A stretch of DNA of 64,000 nt from Paracoccus litorisediminis (GCF_009711205.1 NZ_WMIG01000002.1:310001-374000), one strand, 5' to 3'; positions 45,262-53,136 are shown, numbered from the stretch's first letter. Program-made: numbers and translations. The notes: a model not told the origin generated them from the letters alone.

Positions 45262-45915
45262 ATGGCCCTTCCCGGCATTGCCCCCTATGCCCTGCCCCGC
45301 GCCGCCGACCTGCCGCAGCCGCGCGGGCCGTGGCAGCCGCAACGCGACCGTCTGGCCCTGCTGGTCCATGACATGCAGCGCTATTTCTGCCGCCCCTATC
45401 CCGAGGGCGCGCCTCTGGCCCCGATGGTTGCCAATATCGCCCGGCTGATCGCTGCGGCCCGCGCGGCGGGCGTTCCGGTGTTCTACACCGCGCAGAAAGG
45501 CAACCAGTTCCGCCCCGACCGCGGCCTTCAGGCCGACCTGTGGGGGCCGGGCATGAGCGCCACCCCCGAGCATGAGGAGATCCTGCCCCAGCTTGCCCCC
45601 GAGCAGGGCGACATCGTGTTGCACAAGCACCGCTACAGCGCCTTCCAGCGCTCGAATCTGGAAACGCTGATGCGGGCGCGTGGGCGCGATCAACTGATGA
45701 TCTGCGGGATTTATGCCCATATCGGCTGCCTCGCCACCGCGGTCGAGGCGTTCCAGCGCGATATCGAGGCCTTTGCCATAGCCGATGCACAGGCCGACTT
45801 CTCGCGCGAGAAGCATGATCTGGCGATGGGCTGGATCGCGGCGACCTGCGGCGTGCCGTTGCTGACCGAACAGGCGCTGGATGTGTTTGCAGGCGAGGTC
45901 GCGACATGCGCCTGA
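45262..45915 (+). CDS. Isochorismatase without aryl carrier domain
   Basis: Hydrolyses isochorismate to 2,3-dihydro-2,3-dihydroxybenzoate and pyruvate. The 217 residues cover just the isochorismatase domain (catalytic Asp in LLVHDMQRYF, Lys in LHKHRYSAF, GIYAHIGCLATAV). EntB, DhbB and VibB carry an aryl carrier domain of about 75 residues at the C terminus, which is absent here. A free-standing carrier is encoded at 46673 instead. The gene lies 17 bases after the isochorismate synthase gene and overlaps the dehydrogenase gene by 10 bases. Confidence 0.93.
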   Translation: MALPGIAPYALPRAADLPQPRGPWQPQRDRLALLVHDMQRYFCRPYPEGAPLAPMVANIARLIAAARAAGVPVFYTAQKGNQFRPDRGLQADLWGPGMSATPEHEEILPQLAPEQGDIVLHKHRYSAFQRSNLETLMRARGRDQLMICGIYAHIGCLATAVEAFQRDIEAFAIADAQADFSREKHDLAMGWIAATCGVPLLTEQALDVFAGEVATCA

Positions 45916-46676
45916 GCGGATTCGAAGGGCATCTGGCCATTGTCACCGGCGCGGCGGGGGGGATCGGTCTGGCCGTGACCCGCGCCCTGCTGGACGCGGG
46001 CGCGACGGTGGTGGCGACCGATACCGCCGCCGCGCTCGCGGCGCCGCTGCCGAAGGGCGCGATCCCGCGCGCGCTGGATGTCCGCGACGGCGCGGCGGTC
46101 GAGGCACTGGTGGCCGAGGCCGAGGCTGCCCATGGTCCGCTGAAGCTGGGCGTCCATGCGGCGGGGGTGCTGGCCATCGGGCCGCTGGTCGATCTGCCCC
46201 AGACCGAATGGGATCGGGTGATCGGCACCAACCTGACCGGAACCTTCAACGTCACCCGCACCTTTGGTCGGGCAATGGCCGGGAACGGTGGCGGCGCGCT
46301 GGTTGCGGTCAGTTCCAACGCGGCAGGCATCCCGCGCCAGAACATGGGCGCCTATGCTGCCTCCAAGGCGGCGGCGACCATGCTGGTGCGCTGTCTGGGG
46401 CTGGAACTGGCGGGGTCAGGCGTGCGCTGCAATATCGTCGCGCCGGGTTCGACCCTGACACCGATGCAGACCGGCATGTGGACCGAGGATGGCGGCGCGG
46501 GCGAACGCGCGGTGATCGAGGGCAGCCTGAACGCCTATCGCACCGGCATCCCGCTGAAGAAGCTGGCCACCCCCGAGGATATTGCCGGCGCGGTCATGTA
46601 TCTGCTGTCGGATCAGGCCGGCCATGTCACCATGGCCGACCTTTATGTCGATGGGGGTGCGACGCTGCGCGCTTAA
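45906..46676 (+). CDS. 2,3-dihydro-2,3-dihydroxybenzoate dehydrogenase
   Basis: An EntA-like SDR of 256 residues that oxidises the dihydrodiol to 2,3-dihydroxybenzoate with NAD. The glycine motif TGAAGGIG lies near residue 15, and the catalytic Ser (AVSSNAAG) and Tyr-x-x-x-Lys (YAASK) are intact. It overlaps the isochorismatase gene by 10 bases. Its last four bases overlap the end of the convergent carrier-protein gene, so the two halves of the locus meet exactly here. Confidence 0.94.
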   Translation: MRLSGFEGHLAIVTGAAGGIGLAVTRALLDAGATVVATDTAAALAAPLPKGAIPRALDVRDGAAVEALVAEAEAAHGPLKLGVHAAGVLAIGPLVDLPQTEWDRVIGTNLTGTFNVTRTFGRAMAGNGGGALVAVSSNAAGIPRQNMGAYAASKAAATMLVRCLGLELAGSGVRCNIVAPGSTLTPMQTGMWTEDGGAGERAVIEGSLNAYRTGIPLKKLATPEDIAGAVMYLLSDQAGHVTMADLYVDGGATLRA

Positions 46677-46918
46677 CGGCGCGCCGCGATCAGTGCCCAC
46701 CATGCATTCAGCGTCGGCTCGCGGGCCAGCTCATCGAAGCTGGCCTCGATGCCGCGCTGCTTCAGCTCGGAGGACAGCGTCATCACCGAGATGGAATCGA
46801 GCCCGTAAAGCACCAGATTTTCGGTCGGGTCGATCTCGGTCTCGTCCTCGATCAGGGACAGGACACGGGTGGCCAGCCATTCCGGGGAAAGCTCGGCGGT
46901 TTCGGTCAGGGTGGTCAT
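46673..46918 (-). CDS. Free-standing aryl carrier protein
   Basis: An 81-residue carrier domain. The phosphopantetheine attachment serine is Ser42 in the motif GLDSISV. It carries activated DHB as a thioester, the role played by the C-terminal domain of EntB in other systems. The gene lies 10 bases after the DHB-AMP ligase gene on the same strand, so the loading enzyme and its carrier are made together. A phosphopantetheinyl transferase is not in the window. Confidence 0.9.
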   Translation of the reverse strand: MTTLTETAELSPEWLATRVLSLIEDETEIDPTENLVLYGLDSISVMTLSSELKQRGIEASFDELAREPTLNAWWALIAARR

Positions 46919-46928
46919 GGTCGTCCTT

Positions 46929-48548
46929 TCAGGCGGTCTCAGGGGTCAAGCTGTCGCGCAGGCGGCGCTTGTCGATTTTACCCACTGCGGTCAGCGGCAG
47001 CTGGGCAAGGATGCGGAAACGGTCGGGCAGCTTGTATTCGGCCACGCCCTGTTCCAGCAGCGCCCGGCGCAGCGCGGGCGGGGACAGCTTTTCCACCCCA
47101 TCGCGCAGGACAAGGAAGGCGCAGCTTTTCTCGCCCAGATGCGGATCGGGGATCGCCACCAGTGCGGCATGGGTGATGTCGGGATGGCGCAGCAGCAGGT
47201 TCTCGATCTCCTCGGCGGCGATCTTTTCCCCGCCCCGGTTGATCTGGTCCTTGATCCGCCCGACGACGCGCAGATAGCCGTTTTCGCGGACCACGACGTC
47301 GCCCGAGTGATAGAAGCCGTCGGCATCGAAGGCGCGGGCGTTGTGATCGGGGCTGCGGTAATAGCCGCGGAACGTATAGGGGCCGCGCGTGGCCAATGCA
47401 CCGGGCTGGCCGTCAGGAACCGGGTTGCCATCCTCATCTAGGATGCGGATTTCATCATCGGGGCTGATCGGGCGGCCCTGCGTGGCAAAGACGATCTGCG
47501 CCGGATCGTCCAGCCGGGTGTAGTTCACCAGCCCCTCGGCCATGCCAAAGACCTGCTGCAACCGGCAACCAAGGATGTCGGGAACGCGGCGGGCCGTGGC
47601 CTCGGCAAAGCTTGCGCCGCCGACCAGCATCAGATCCAGCGTCGCAAGCTGGGCGCGGCGGGCCGGGTCATCCTCGACAGCGCGCAGCCACAGCGCCACC
47701 GCCGGGGGCACCAGCGGGGCCATGGTCACGCCTTCACGCGCCATCAGGTCGAAACAGGCCAGAGGCTCGGGGCTGGCTGCCATGACCACCGTGCCCCCGG
47801 CATGGAACACCCCCAGCGCGCCGGGCGAGCTGAGCGTGAAGTTATGTGCCGCCGGCAGCGCGCACAGGAAACGGGTGTCAGCGGTCACGCCGCAAATCTC
47901 GACGCTGGCCCGGACGCTGTAATCGTAATCGTCATGGGTGCGCGGGATCAGCTTGGGCGTGCCGGTGCTGCCGCCCGAAAGCTGAAAGAAGGCGACCTGA
48001 TCGGCAGGGGTCGGCCCCGCGCCTTCGGGCAGAGCCGGACCCGAGGCCAGCCAATCGGACAGGCTGCGGGCTGGGTCATCCTCGCCCAGCAGCAGGATCA
48101 GGCGGGTGCCGCCCGCGCACAGCTCATCGGCAAAGGCATCGTCGCGGAACAGTTCATGCGCGCGGGCACCGATCACCACGGCGGGCGCGATCTGGCGGGC
48201 ATAATCCGCCACCTCCAACCGACGGTGGCTGAACAGCGCATTGACCGGCGCGACGCCGATCCGCAGCAGGGCAAAGAAGGTGACGTAGAACTCGGCCAGA
48301 TTGGGCAGTTGCACCAGTGCCGTATCGCCATGACCGAAGCCCTTGACGGCTAGGCGCCCGGCCAGATGGCGCGACTGCCGGTCCAGATCGGCATAGCTCA
48401 GCCGTCGGGACCCACAGACGATCGCGGTCGCATCCGGGCGGGTCGCGACCTGCTGGTCCAGCATGCGGGTCAGGGGCTGGCCGATCCAGTAACCGGCCTC
48501 GCGATAGCGACGGGCCAGATTGTCGGGCCAGGGCGTGAATTCGATCAT
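46929..48548 (-). CDS. 2,3-dihydroxybenzoate-AMP ligase
   Basis: A 539-residue adenylating enzyme of the EntE/DhbE/VibE type that activates DHB and loads it on the aryl carrier protein. ATP-binding motifs are SGGSTGTPKLIPRTH and the later YHSGDVV; the C-terminal catalytic Lys lies in GKIDKRRLR. The aryl-acid binding region contains AAHNF and QQVFGMAEGL, as in DHB enzymes. The ATG at 48548 opens MIEFTPWPDNLARRYREAGY, typical for the family. It starts divergently from the condensation-enzyme gene. Confidence 0.95.
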   Translation of the reverse strand: MIEFTPWPDNLARRYREAGYWIGQPLTRMLDQQVATRPDATAIVCGSRRLSYADLDRQSRHLAGRLAVKGFGHGDTALVQLPNLAEFYVTFFALLRIGVAPVNALFSHRRLEVADYARQIAPAVVIGARAHELFRDDAFADELCAGGTRLILLLGEDDPARSLSDWLASGPALPEGAGPTPADQVAFFQLSGGSTGTPKLIPRTHDDYDYSVRASVEICGVTADTRFLCALPAAHNFTLSSPGALGVFHAGGTVVMAASPEPLACFDLMAREGVTMAPLVPPAVALWLRAVEDDPARRAQLATLDLMLVGGASFAEATARRVPDILGCRLQQVFGMAEGLVNYTRLDDPAQIVFATQGRPISPDDEIRILDEDGNPVPDGQPGALATRGPYTFRGYYRSPDHNARAFDADGFYHSGDVVVRENGYLRVVGRIKDQINRGGEKIAAEEIENLLLRHPDITHAALVAIPDPHLGEKSCAFLVLRDGVEKLSPPALRRALLEQGVAEYKLPDRFRILAQLPLTAVGKIDKRRLRDSLTPETA

Positions 48549-48739
48549 CGCGAAAATTCCTGTCCATTGAGCGGCGAAAGACTGCCTGCGCCGCGATCCC
48601 CGCTTGACGCGGTGTAATAGTCGAGTATTTTTATATGGCTTTCTCTCTCGAAGCAAGCTGGCCCGCGGTTCGCCGCGGGTCAGCCAGCCAGAACCCCGAA
48701 GCCACATTTCCGGGCCACGCCCGCCGGGCGGACAGAATC
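48549..48739. promoter_or_regulatory. Divergent promoter region of the siderophore assembly genes
   Basis: A 191-base gap between the DHB-AMP ligase and condensation-enzyme genes, which are transcribed away from each other. It contains an AT-rich stretch around 48615-48640 (TAATAGTCGAGTATTTTTAT) unusual for this GC-rich genome and likely to hold the promoter elements for both. Iron control is expected, but no operator could be confirmed. Confidence 0.55.
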
Positions 48740-50101
48740 ATGCAAAACAATCAACATATTGAACGCGATTTCGCGCTGACCCTCGCACAGTTGGATTTCT
48801 GGGAGGAATTCCGCGCACATCCGGGCGAGGCGGTTTCCACCGTGGCCCATGCCATCGAATTCAGCGGCGCTGTGGACATCGAGGCCCTTGCCCGCGCCAT
48901 CACCCGCACCATCCTTGAAACGGATGTGCTGGCCCTGCGCTTCACCGCCACAGGCGATGACCAGCCCCGTCAGCATCTGGACGAGGGCCGCCGCCCGGTT
49001 CTGCGCCGGATCGACCTGTCGGCGGATGCCGACCCTCGGGCCTGCGCCATGGCCATGATGCAGGCCGATCTGGAGGCACCTCTGGACCTGCTGACCCAAC
49101 CCATCGCGGCGGAATGGCTGATCCATCTGGGGCCGGATCACGTGATCTGGTACAATCGCGGCCATCACATCGTGCTGGACGGCTATGCGATGGGTTTGAT
49201 CGAATCGCGTAGCGCCCGGCTTTACGCGGCCGAGGTCAGCGGAACAGATGCCGGCGCGCCCTTTGGCCATTTCCCAGCCTATCTGGCCGAGGAGGATGCC
49301 TATCGCGCCAGTCCGCGCCACGACACCGACGGCGCGCATTGGCGCCAGGTCCTGTCTGCCCCGCCAGCACCAATGACGCTGACCAAGGGCTCCGAGGATT
49401 ACCCGGCCGAAGAGATGTCCCATGAGGAATCGCTCTCGGACCTGCGCGCGCCGCTGCTGGCGCGCAGCGCCGAACTGGGCATCGGCTGGCCGGATCTGCT
49501 GACCGCGCTTTGCGCGGCATGGGCCGCGCTGCATTTGAAGGACGGCTCGGTCGCGCGGCATGATGACGGGACGCGCGCCGGGCTGCCGGTCTGGTTGCCC
49601 TATCTGAGCCGGATGGGCAGCGTCGCGATCTCGATCCCGGCGCTGGTGGTCAATATCCTGCCCTTCGATGTTTCCGTCGAGGCGGATGAGACGGTCCGCG
49701 CCACCCTCACCCGGCTGGCCGCGCGGTTGCGCAAGCTGCGCCGCCATGGCCGCTACCGGATCGAGCAGATCGGCTTCGATCACGGGTTGGGAACGCAGGA
49801 GCGATTCTTCTTCTCTCCGCTGATCAACGTCCTGCCCTTCGATCAGGCCAGTTTCCCCGGATGCCAGACCCAGCGCCATGTCCTGTCGAACGGACCGGGC
49901 GACGGATTCAACATCACCATCCGCGCCGACAGCACGGCGCAGGGGCTGGAACTGCGCATGGACGGCGATCCGTCCCTGACCCCGCCAAAAGATTTCCGCG
50001 AGCATCGTATCTCGCTGCCGGAATTCCTGCGCGAGGCACTGCGCGACGAATCCCAGGACCGCCCGATCAGTGCCCTGAGCCGCCATGCCGAACCGGCCTG
50101 A
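48740..50101 (+). CDS. Free-standing condensation enzyme, VibH-like
   Basis: A 453-residue protein made only of a nonribosomal peptide condensation domain. The catalytic HHxxxDG motif is intact at residues 142-148 (HHIVLDG). Size and solitary architecture match VibH of vibriobactin synthesis, which condenses DHB from a carrier protein with a soluble polyamine rather than a second carrier-bound residue. The ATG at 48740 gives a VibH-like N terminus (LTLAQLDFW); the frame is open upstream. With the ligase, carrier and DHB genes it forms a minimal amide-forming machine for a catecholate-polyamine siderophore. Confidence 0.92.
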   Translation: MQNNQHIERDFALTLAQLDFWEEFRAHPGEAVSTVAHAIEFSGAVDIEALARAITRTILETDVLALRFTATGDDQPRQHLDEGRRPVLRRIDLSADADPRACAMAMMQADLEAPLDLLTQPIAAEWLIHLGPDHVIWYNRGHHIVLDGYAMGLIESRSARLYAAEVSGTDAGAPFGHFPAYLAEEDAYRASPRHDTDGAHWRQVLSAPPAPMTLTKGSEDYPAEEMSHEESLSDLRAPLLARSAELGIGWPDLLTALCAAWAALHLKDGSVARHDDGTRAGLPVWLPYLSRMGSVAISIPALVVNILPFDVSVEADETVRATLTRLAARLRKLRRHGRYRIEQIGFDHGLGTQERFFFSPLINVLPFDQASFPGCQTQRHVLSNGPGDGFNITIRADSTAQGLELRMDGDPSLTPPKDFREHRISLPEFLREALRDESQDRPISALSRHAEPA

Positions 50102-50116
50102 TCCGGGCACATCATC

Positions 50117-50191
50117 AAAAACGAAATGAAAACGTATCAAAAACAATGATCTACAAAGTTTCTTGAAGTTTTTTTAAAGAATTTCGTTTTT
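50117..50191. repeat. 11-bp inverted repeat in AT-rich gap after the condensation gene
   Basis: AAAAACGAAAT at 50117-50127 is matched by ATTTCGTTTTT at 50181-50191, with a 53-base spacer. The surrounding 80 bases are strikingly AT-rich. The loop is long for a terminator; the site may be an operator, or a weak bidirectional end of transcription, or the promoter region for the following tRNA gene. Confidence 0.4.
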
Positions 50192-50283
50192 TGCTCTTGC
50201 GCCCCCCCGCTACCTTCCGTAAATCACCGCTCACCGAAGGGGATGACGGCAGACGAAGCCGGAAGCAACCGACGGAATGGAGT

Positions 50284-50358
50284 GCGGGCGTAGCTCAGGG
50301 GTAGAGCATAACCTTGCCAAGGTTAGGGTCGTGAGTTCGAATCTCATCGCCCGCTCCA
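50284..50358 (+). tRNA. tRNA-Gly (anticodon GCC)
   Basis: A complete cloverleaf. The acceptor stem GCGGGCG pairs with CGCCCGC. The anticodon stem TAACC/GGTTA encloses TTGCCAA, giving anticodon GCC. The T-arm has GAGTTCGAATCTC, and CCA is encoded. Confidence 0.96.
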
Positions 50359-50384
50359 AAAAATCTTCCGAAAGGAAGAAAGCA

Positions 50385-50415
50385 AAAAGCGGCCTTCGGG
50401 CCGCTTTTGTTTTTT
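50385..50415 (+). terminator. Intrinsic terminator after tRNA-Gly
   Basis: A perfect 10-bp stem AAAAGCGGCC / GGCCGCTTTT with a TTCG tetraloop is followed by GTTTTTT. It lies 27 bases after the tRNA and should end its transcript. Confidence 0.93.
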
Positions 50416-50532
50416 CCGGACATCGATTTGTGGCTGGTCAGGCGCTTGACCCGCGCCATGGGGAAAAGCGTATGCTGACCCCCTCGCATGGCAGCGCCGC
50501 TGACCTGTGGCGCCCGCTGACGAGGTTGGGAC

Positions 50533-51444
50533 ATGACCGCCACGGATCAGGTGATTGCACGCTGGCTGTAACGGCCAAGCCGACCACTGCGGCTGCGACT
50601 GCCAACGGGCCGGACACTGGGCCCTGACGCCGCCCCGGTCGAGATCCTCTTTCACAACTCTGCCGCCCTTGCCCGACTCGCTTCGGGCAATCTGCGCGCC
50701 CTGGCCGGAGAGATCGTCGACGGGCAATGTCTCGGCATTGAGCGGGATGCGCGACCTGATGCGGGTGGTCGCGGCCCTCGCCGTCGGTGGCAGCATCCGT
50801 AGACCCATATCAGGTCGGTGCGTCAGGCCAGATCGCGAAACACGGGTTGCAGGGCCGAGTCCGGATCGGGCTATGCGACTATCGCGATTTCCGACCGTCG
50901 CCTTCGACAGGCTGGCCTCGGTCGGCATCGTAAAACATATCGACCGCGCCAATATGCGGACCTATTGCGCGCGAATCCTCGACCTGCTGCGTTCCAAAGG
51001 CATAGCGCTGAACCATGGCGTCACCCTGACCGGTTTTGACGATGCCACCGTCGACGGACGGCTGGGCGAGTTCATCAAGGACTACATTTTTTCCGGCGAC
51101 GATCTGCTGCATGTGAGCCAGTGATCCGCGAATTTTCGAAGACCGGGCTGGAAATGGTCGATATCGAAGACCTGCGCCCACATCGCGCACCGCGGAAATG
51201 GTCGGATCAGCTTGAGGCCCATTTGGAGCGGGCCGAGGCCCTGCCGCACCAGACCCAACCCCCTCTGTCCGCGCCGCCGAGGTGCTGCGTGCCTTCCGGC
51301 TGTATCTGCCCGGCTGCGCACTTGCCCTTGAATCGGGCTGGACCTTGCTTTTCCAAATCCTGCTGATCCGGCACGGTCGTCCCGCGCGCGCCCGATCCGC
51401 CCGGTGCCCATGCGGCCTATCCGTTCCGGCGCGACTACATCTAG
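50533..51444 (+). pseudogene. Decayed cyclopropane-fatty-acyl-phospholipid synthase gene
   Basis: Pieces of a Cfa-family protein appear in order but in different frames. An N-terminal-like piece (VEILFHNSAALARLASG) lies at about 50638-50690. RDLMRVVAALA lies near 50750. The segment from about 50895 to 51123 (RLASVGIVKHIDRANM, LDLLRSKGIALNHGVT, EFIKDYIFSGDDLLHVS) matches the region after the SAM site. VIREFSKTGLEMVDIEDL in another frame follows, then LYLPGCALALESGWTLLFQIL and a final YPFRRDYI. The SAM-binding core is missing. Several frameshifts and an internal deletion therefore inactivated a gene for membrane-lipid cyclopropanation. It lies between tRNA-Gly and tRNA-Cys, next to the integrated element. 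Confidence 0.75.
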
Positions 51445-51534
51445 GGCCAACGCCCTATCTGAGCGCAGCAAAGCAAAACGCCGTCTTGCGCCCCGCCGCC
51501 GAAGCAGCTAAACCCCGTCCCATCCTACGACAGC

Positions 51535-51608
51535 GGCGGGTTGGCGGAGAGGTTACGCAGCGGATTGCAAATCCGTGAAGACCGGTTCGATTCCGGTACC
51601 CGCCTCCA
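51535..51608 (+). tRNA. tRNA-Cys (anticodon GCA)
   Basis: The acceptor stem GGCGGGT pairs with ACCCGCC. The anticodon loop TTGCAAA gives GCA. The T-arm has CCGGTTCGATTCCGG, with discriminator T and encoded CCA. Its 3' end is one copy of the 16-bp repeat bounding the integrated element, and the tRNA is left intact. Confidence 0.95.
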
Positions 51609-51609
51609 C
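51594..51609. repeat. Left attachment site (tRNA-Cys 3' end)
   Basis: The 16-bp sequence CGGTACCCGCCTCCAC is repeated in the same orientation at 62274-62289, beside the integrase gene. The copy in the tRNA is the expected att core left after site-specific integration. Confidence 0.85.
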
Positions 51610-51756
51610 GTATCCACGCAAGGCATTGTTTTTCCTCATCATTATGAACGGTCGGTTTCGCACCCCATCGTGATACCCATCACCTGAAAAATGATTGGAC
51701 GCGACAGGATGCGCCGGAATCAGACTTAGCGCCCGACCGAAGCCGGACGCAGGCCG

Positions 51757-51963
51757 TCAGAAACCCAGTTCGCTGATGTACACAGGCTTCCCGGCGCGGT
51801 GCCGCTCCGCCTGATCTTGAACGCGCAACGCAAACTGTTTGGACGTGATCTTACCGGCGGCGAGATCGCGGGCCGCGCTGATCACGATCAACTGCTCAAT
51901 TTGATCCAGTTGTTTATAGGCCGCTTCGAGTTGGCTCTCGGTTTCTGGGGTGATCTGGCTCAT
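51757..51963 (-). CDS. Small element-encoded protein
   Basis: A 68-residue, predicted helical, charged protein (EAAYKQLDQIEQLIVISAARDLAAGKI region) of no recognised family. It is the last of four reverse-strand genes (51757-52635) joined by four-base start/stop overlaps, so they are translated as a unit. Its position at the left edge of the element near tRNA-Cys suggests an accessory function. Confidence 0.55.
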   Translation of the reverse strand: MSQITPETESQLEAAYKQLDQIEQLIVISAARDLAAGKITSKQFALRVQDQAERHRAGKPVYISELGF

Positions 51964-52196
51964 GCTGCCTCCGCCTGTTTTGCGGCATCTCGGGCGATCG
52001 GGAACAACGCCGCAAGAGCGCCGCGCGACCTCTCGATCTGTGTGCCAATGACTTCCGTCAAACCGATGACGGCATCCCGGGCTTGGCGGTTGTCGGAATC
52101 GTCGATGCTTTCCACCGCCAGCGCCAGCGCCGCGTAAAGGTTGCTGAGCTTGCTAAGCTGACAGCTCACGCTTTCCAGGTCGTTGGGGGTAATCAT
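51960..52196 (-). CDS. Small element-encoded protein
   Basis: A 78-residue, helical protein with Leu/Ala heptad-like spacing (LSKLSNLYAALALAVESID), possibly a coiled coil. No family recognised. It overlaps the genes on both sides by four bases within the four-gene unit. Confidence 0.55.
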   Translation of the reverse strand: MITPNDLESVSCQLSKLSNLYAALALAVESIDDSDNRQARDAVIGLTEVIGTQIERSRGALAALFPIARDAAKQAEAA

Positions 52197-52450
52197 GCTC
52201 GGCCCTCCCGTGCGGCATTGTGCGCCCGCATCACCAGCCCCATCGCATCACCGGAATAGGCCCAATCGAGCGACATGCCGACCTCCTGCGCATAGGCCAG
52301 AAACTCTGAGCTGAAGGTGTGACCGCCGTCGCATTCGACAACGACCTTATCGGCAGGGAAAAGCGTGGTGTTTGTCCATTCTGCAAAGGTTGCCAAGCGT
52401 TCAGTTACACCTTCGGGCAAGCCGGTATCGTCTTTGATAGCCGCGCTCAT
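52193..52450 (-). CDS. Small element-encoded protein
   Basis: An 85-residue soluble protein containing a mixed alpha/beta-looking middle (DKVVVECDGGHTF, LAYAQEVGMSLDWAYSG). No family recognised and no catalytic motif visible. It overlaps its two neighbours by four bases in the coupled set. Confidence 0.55.
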   Translation of the reverse strand: MSAAIKDDTGLPEGVTERLATFAEWTNTTLFPADKVVVECDGGHTFSSEFLAYAQEVGMSLDWAYSGDAMGLVMRAHNAAREGRA

Positions 52451-52635
52451 ACTACCCCCTCCATCAGCTTGCCGACGCGACGCAGAGCGCTGCGAACGTA
52501 GGTACGGGCTTCGCGCTCCGCTTGGCTGTAGCCGCGCGCGCTTTCGCTGGCATCGAGCGCCAGCGTCAGGTGGTCGTGGATTTCGTGAAGGCTTGCGACA
52601 GGCAAGCCGGGTCCGTTATGGCAATGAGTAGCCAT
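52447..52635 (-). CDS. Small element-encoded protein, first of a coupled set
   Basis: A 62-residue protein with a His/Cys-containing N terminus (MATHCHNGPG) and a helical C terminus (SQAEREARTYVRSALRRVGKL). AAGGGAGA lies seven bases before ATG. It heads the four-gene reverse unit and diverges from the repressor-like gene at 52728, with a 92-base intergenic region that probably contains promoters controlled by that protein. Function unknown. Confidence 0.55.
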   Translation of the reverse strand: MATHCHNGPGLPVASLHEIHDHLTLALDASESARGYSQAEREARTYVRSALRRVGKLMEGVV

Positions 52636-52711
52636 TCGCGTTCTCCCTTAAAGAACGGGTTTCGGTTAGGGCTGAGTAAGAGGTGGAAGCTCTTGCTTGG
52701 CCCGCTTACTG

Positions 52712-52757
52712 TGGTATCAATGTTTTTATGAGCGATCAAGAAAAAACTTTGATACCA
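52712..52757. promoter_or_regulatory. Operator-like inverted repeat spanning the start of the repressor-like gene
   Basis: TGGTATCAA at 52712-52720 and its exact complement TTGATACCA at 52749-52757 flank the ATG at 52728, 28 bases apart. Two half-sites around the start of a small DNA-binding-type gene fit autoregulation. It could equally bind a host regulator. Confidence 0.5.
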
Positions 52758-52931
52758 AGAAAAGGGAAGCGTGGCCCTGCTCCCTCTGGGCAGGGGACGC
52801 CCGTGATGGTGCGCCTGCATCCTGACCTTCTCGCGTGGCTCGATGCTGAGCGCGAGAAAATCGTTCCCCCGCCGACGCGGCCGGAGATGATCCGGCGGCT
52901 GATGGGGTCCATGGCGATCAAACAATCCTGA
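52728..52931 (+). CDS. Small ribbon-helix-helix-like regulator
   Basis: A 67-residue basic protein. The middle (TPVMVRLHPDLLAWLDAERE) has the beta-strand/helix pattern of ribbon-helix-helix DNA-binding proteins, with a second helix in TRPEMIRRLMGSM. The N terminus is rich in Lys, Arg and Pro. It is transcribed opposite to the four small genes on its left and is the likely repressor acting at the 9-bp inverted repeat around its own start. An antitoxin role is possible, but no toxin gene is adjacent. Confidence 0.6.
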   Translation: MSDQEKTLIPRKGKRGPAPSGQGTPVMVRLHPDLLAWLDAEREKIVPPPTRPEMIRRLMGSMAIKQS

Positions 52932-53027
52932 TCGCCACAGGTTGACGTAAAAACCCCGGCAGGCACAAAATACAGATACTTGTTGACAGGTTAGCCGATT
53001 TGAGTCCGTTCAGCCCTTTAGAGTCTC

Positions 53028-53056
53028 TTGACATTCGCGAATCAGTAGCCTTATCT
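53028..53056 (+). promoter_or_regulatory. Candidate sigma-70 promoter of the NYN gene
   Basis: A consensus -35 box TTGACA (53028-53033) is followed at a 17-base spacing by TTATCT (53051-53056), which matches the -10 consensus at four positions. It lies about 80 bases before the NYN gene start. A consensus promoter is unusual in this GC-rich window. Confidence 0.5.
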
Positions 53057-53136
53057 AGCCTTATTAATCCCGCTGCGGCCTCGGCCACAGCGCCTCCCCC
53101 GGGCCACGGCTCGGGGGTTCTCATATCGGGAAGGGC

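Noticed and set aside
44057..46345. Open minus-strand frame (762 codons) across the DHB synthesis genes
   Set aside because: The plus-strand genes have catalytic motifs of known families; the minus-strand product has none.
50344..50952. Open minus-strand frame (202 codons) across the terminator and the cfa remnant
   Set aside because: Begins in the cfa remnant and ends across the tRNA-Gly terminator; no ribosome-binding site or family resemblance.
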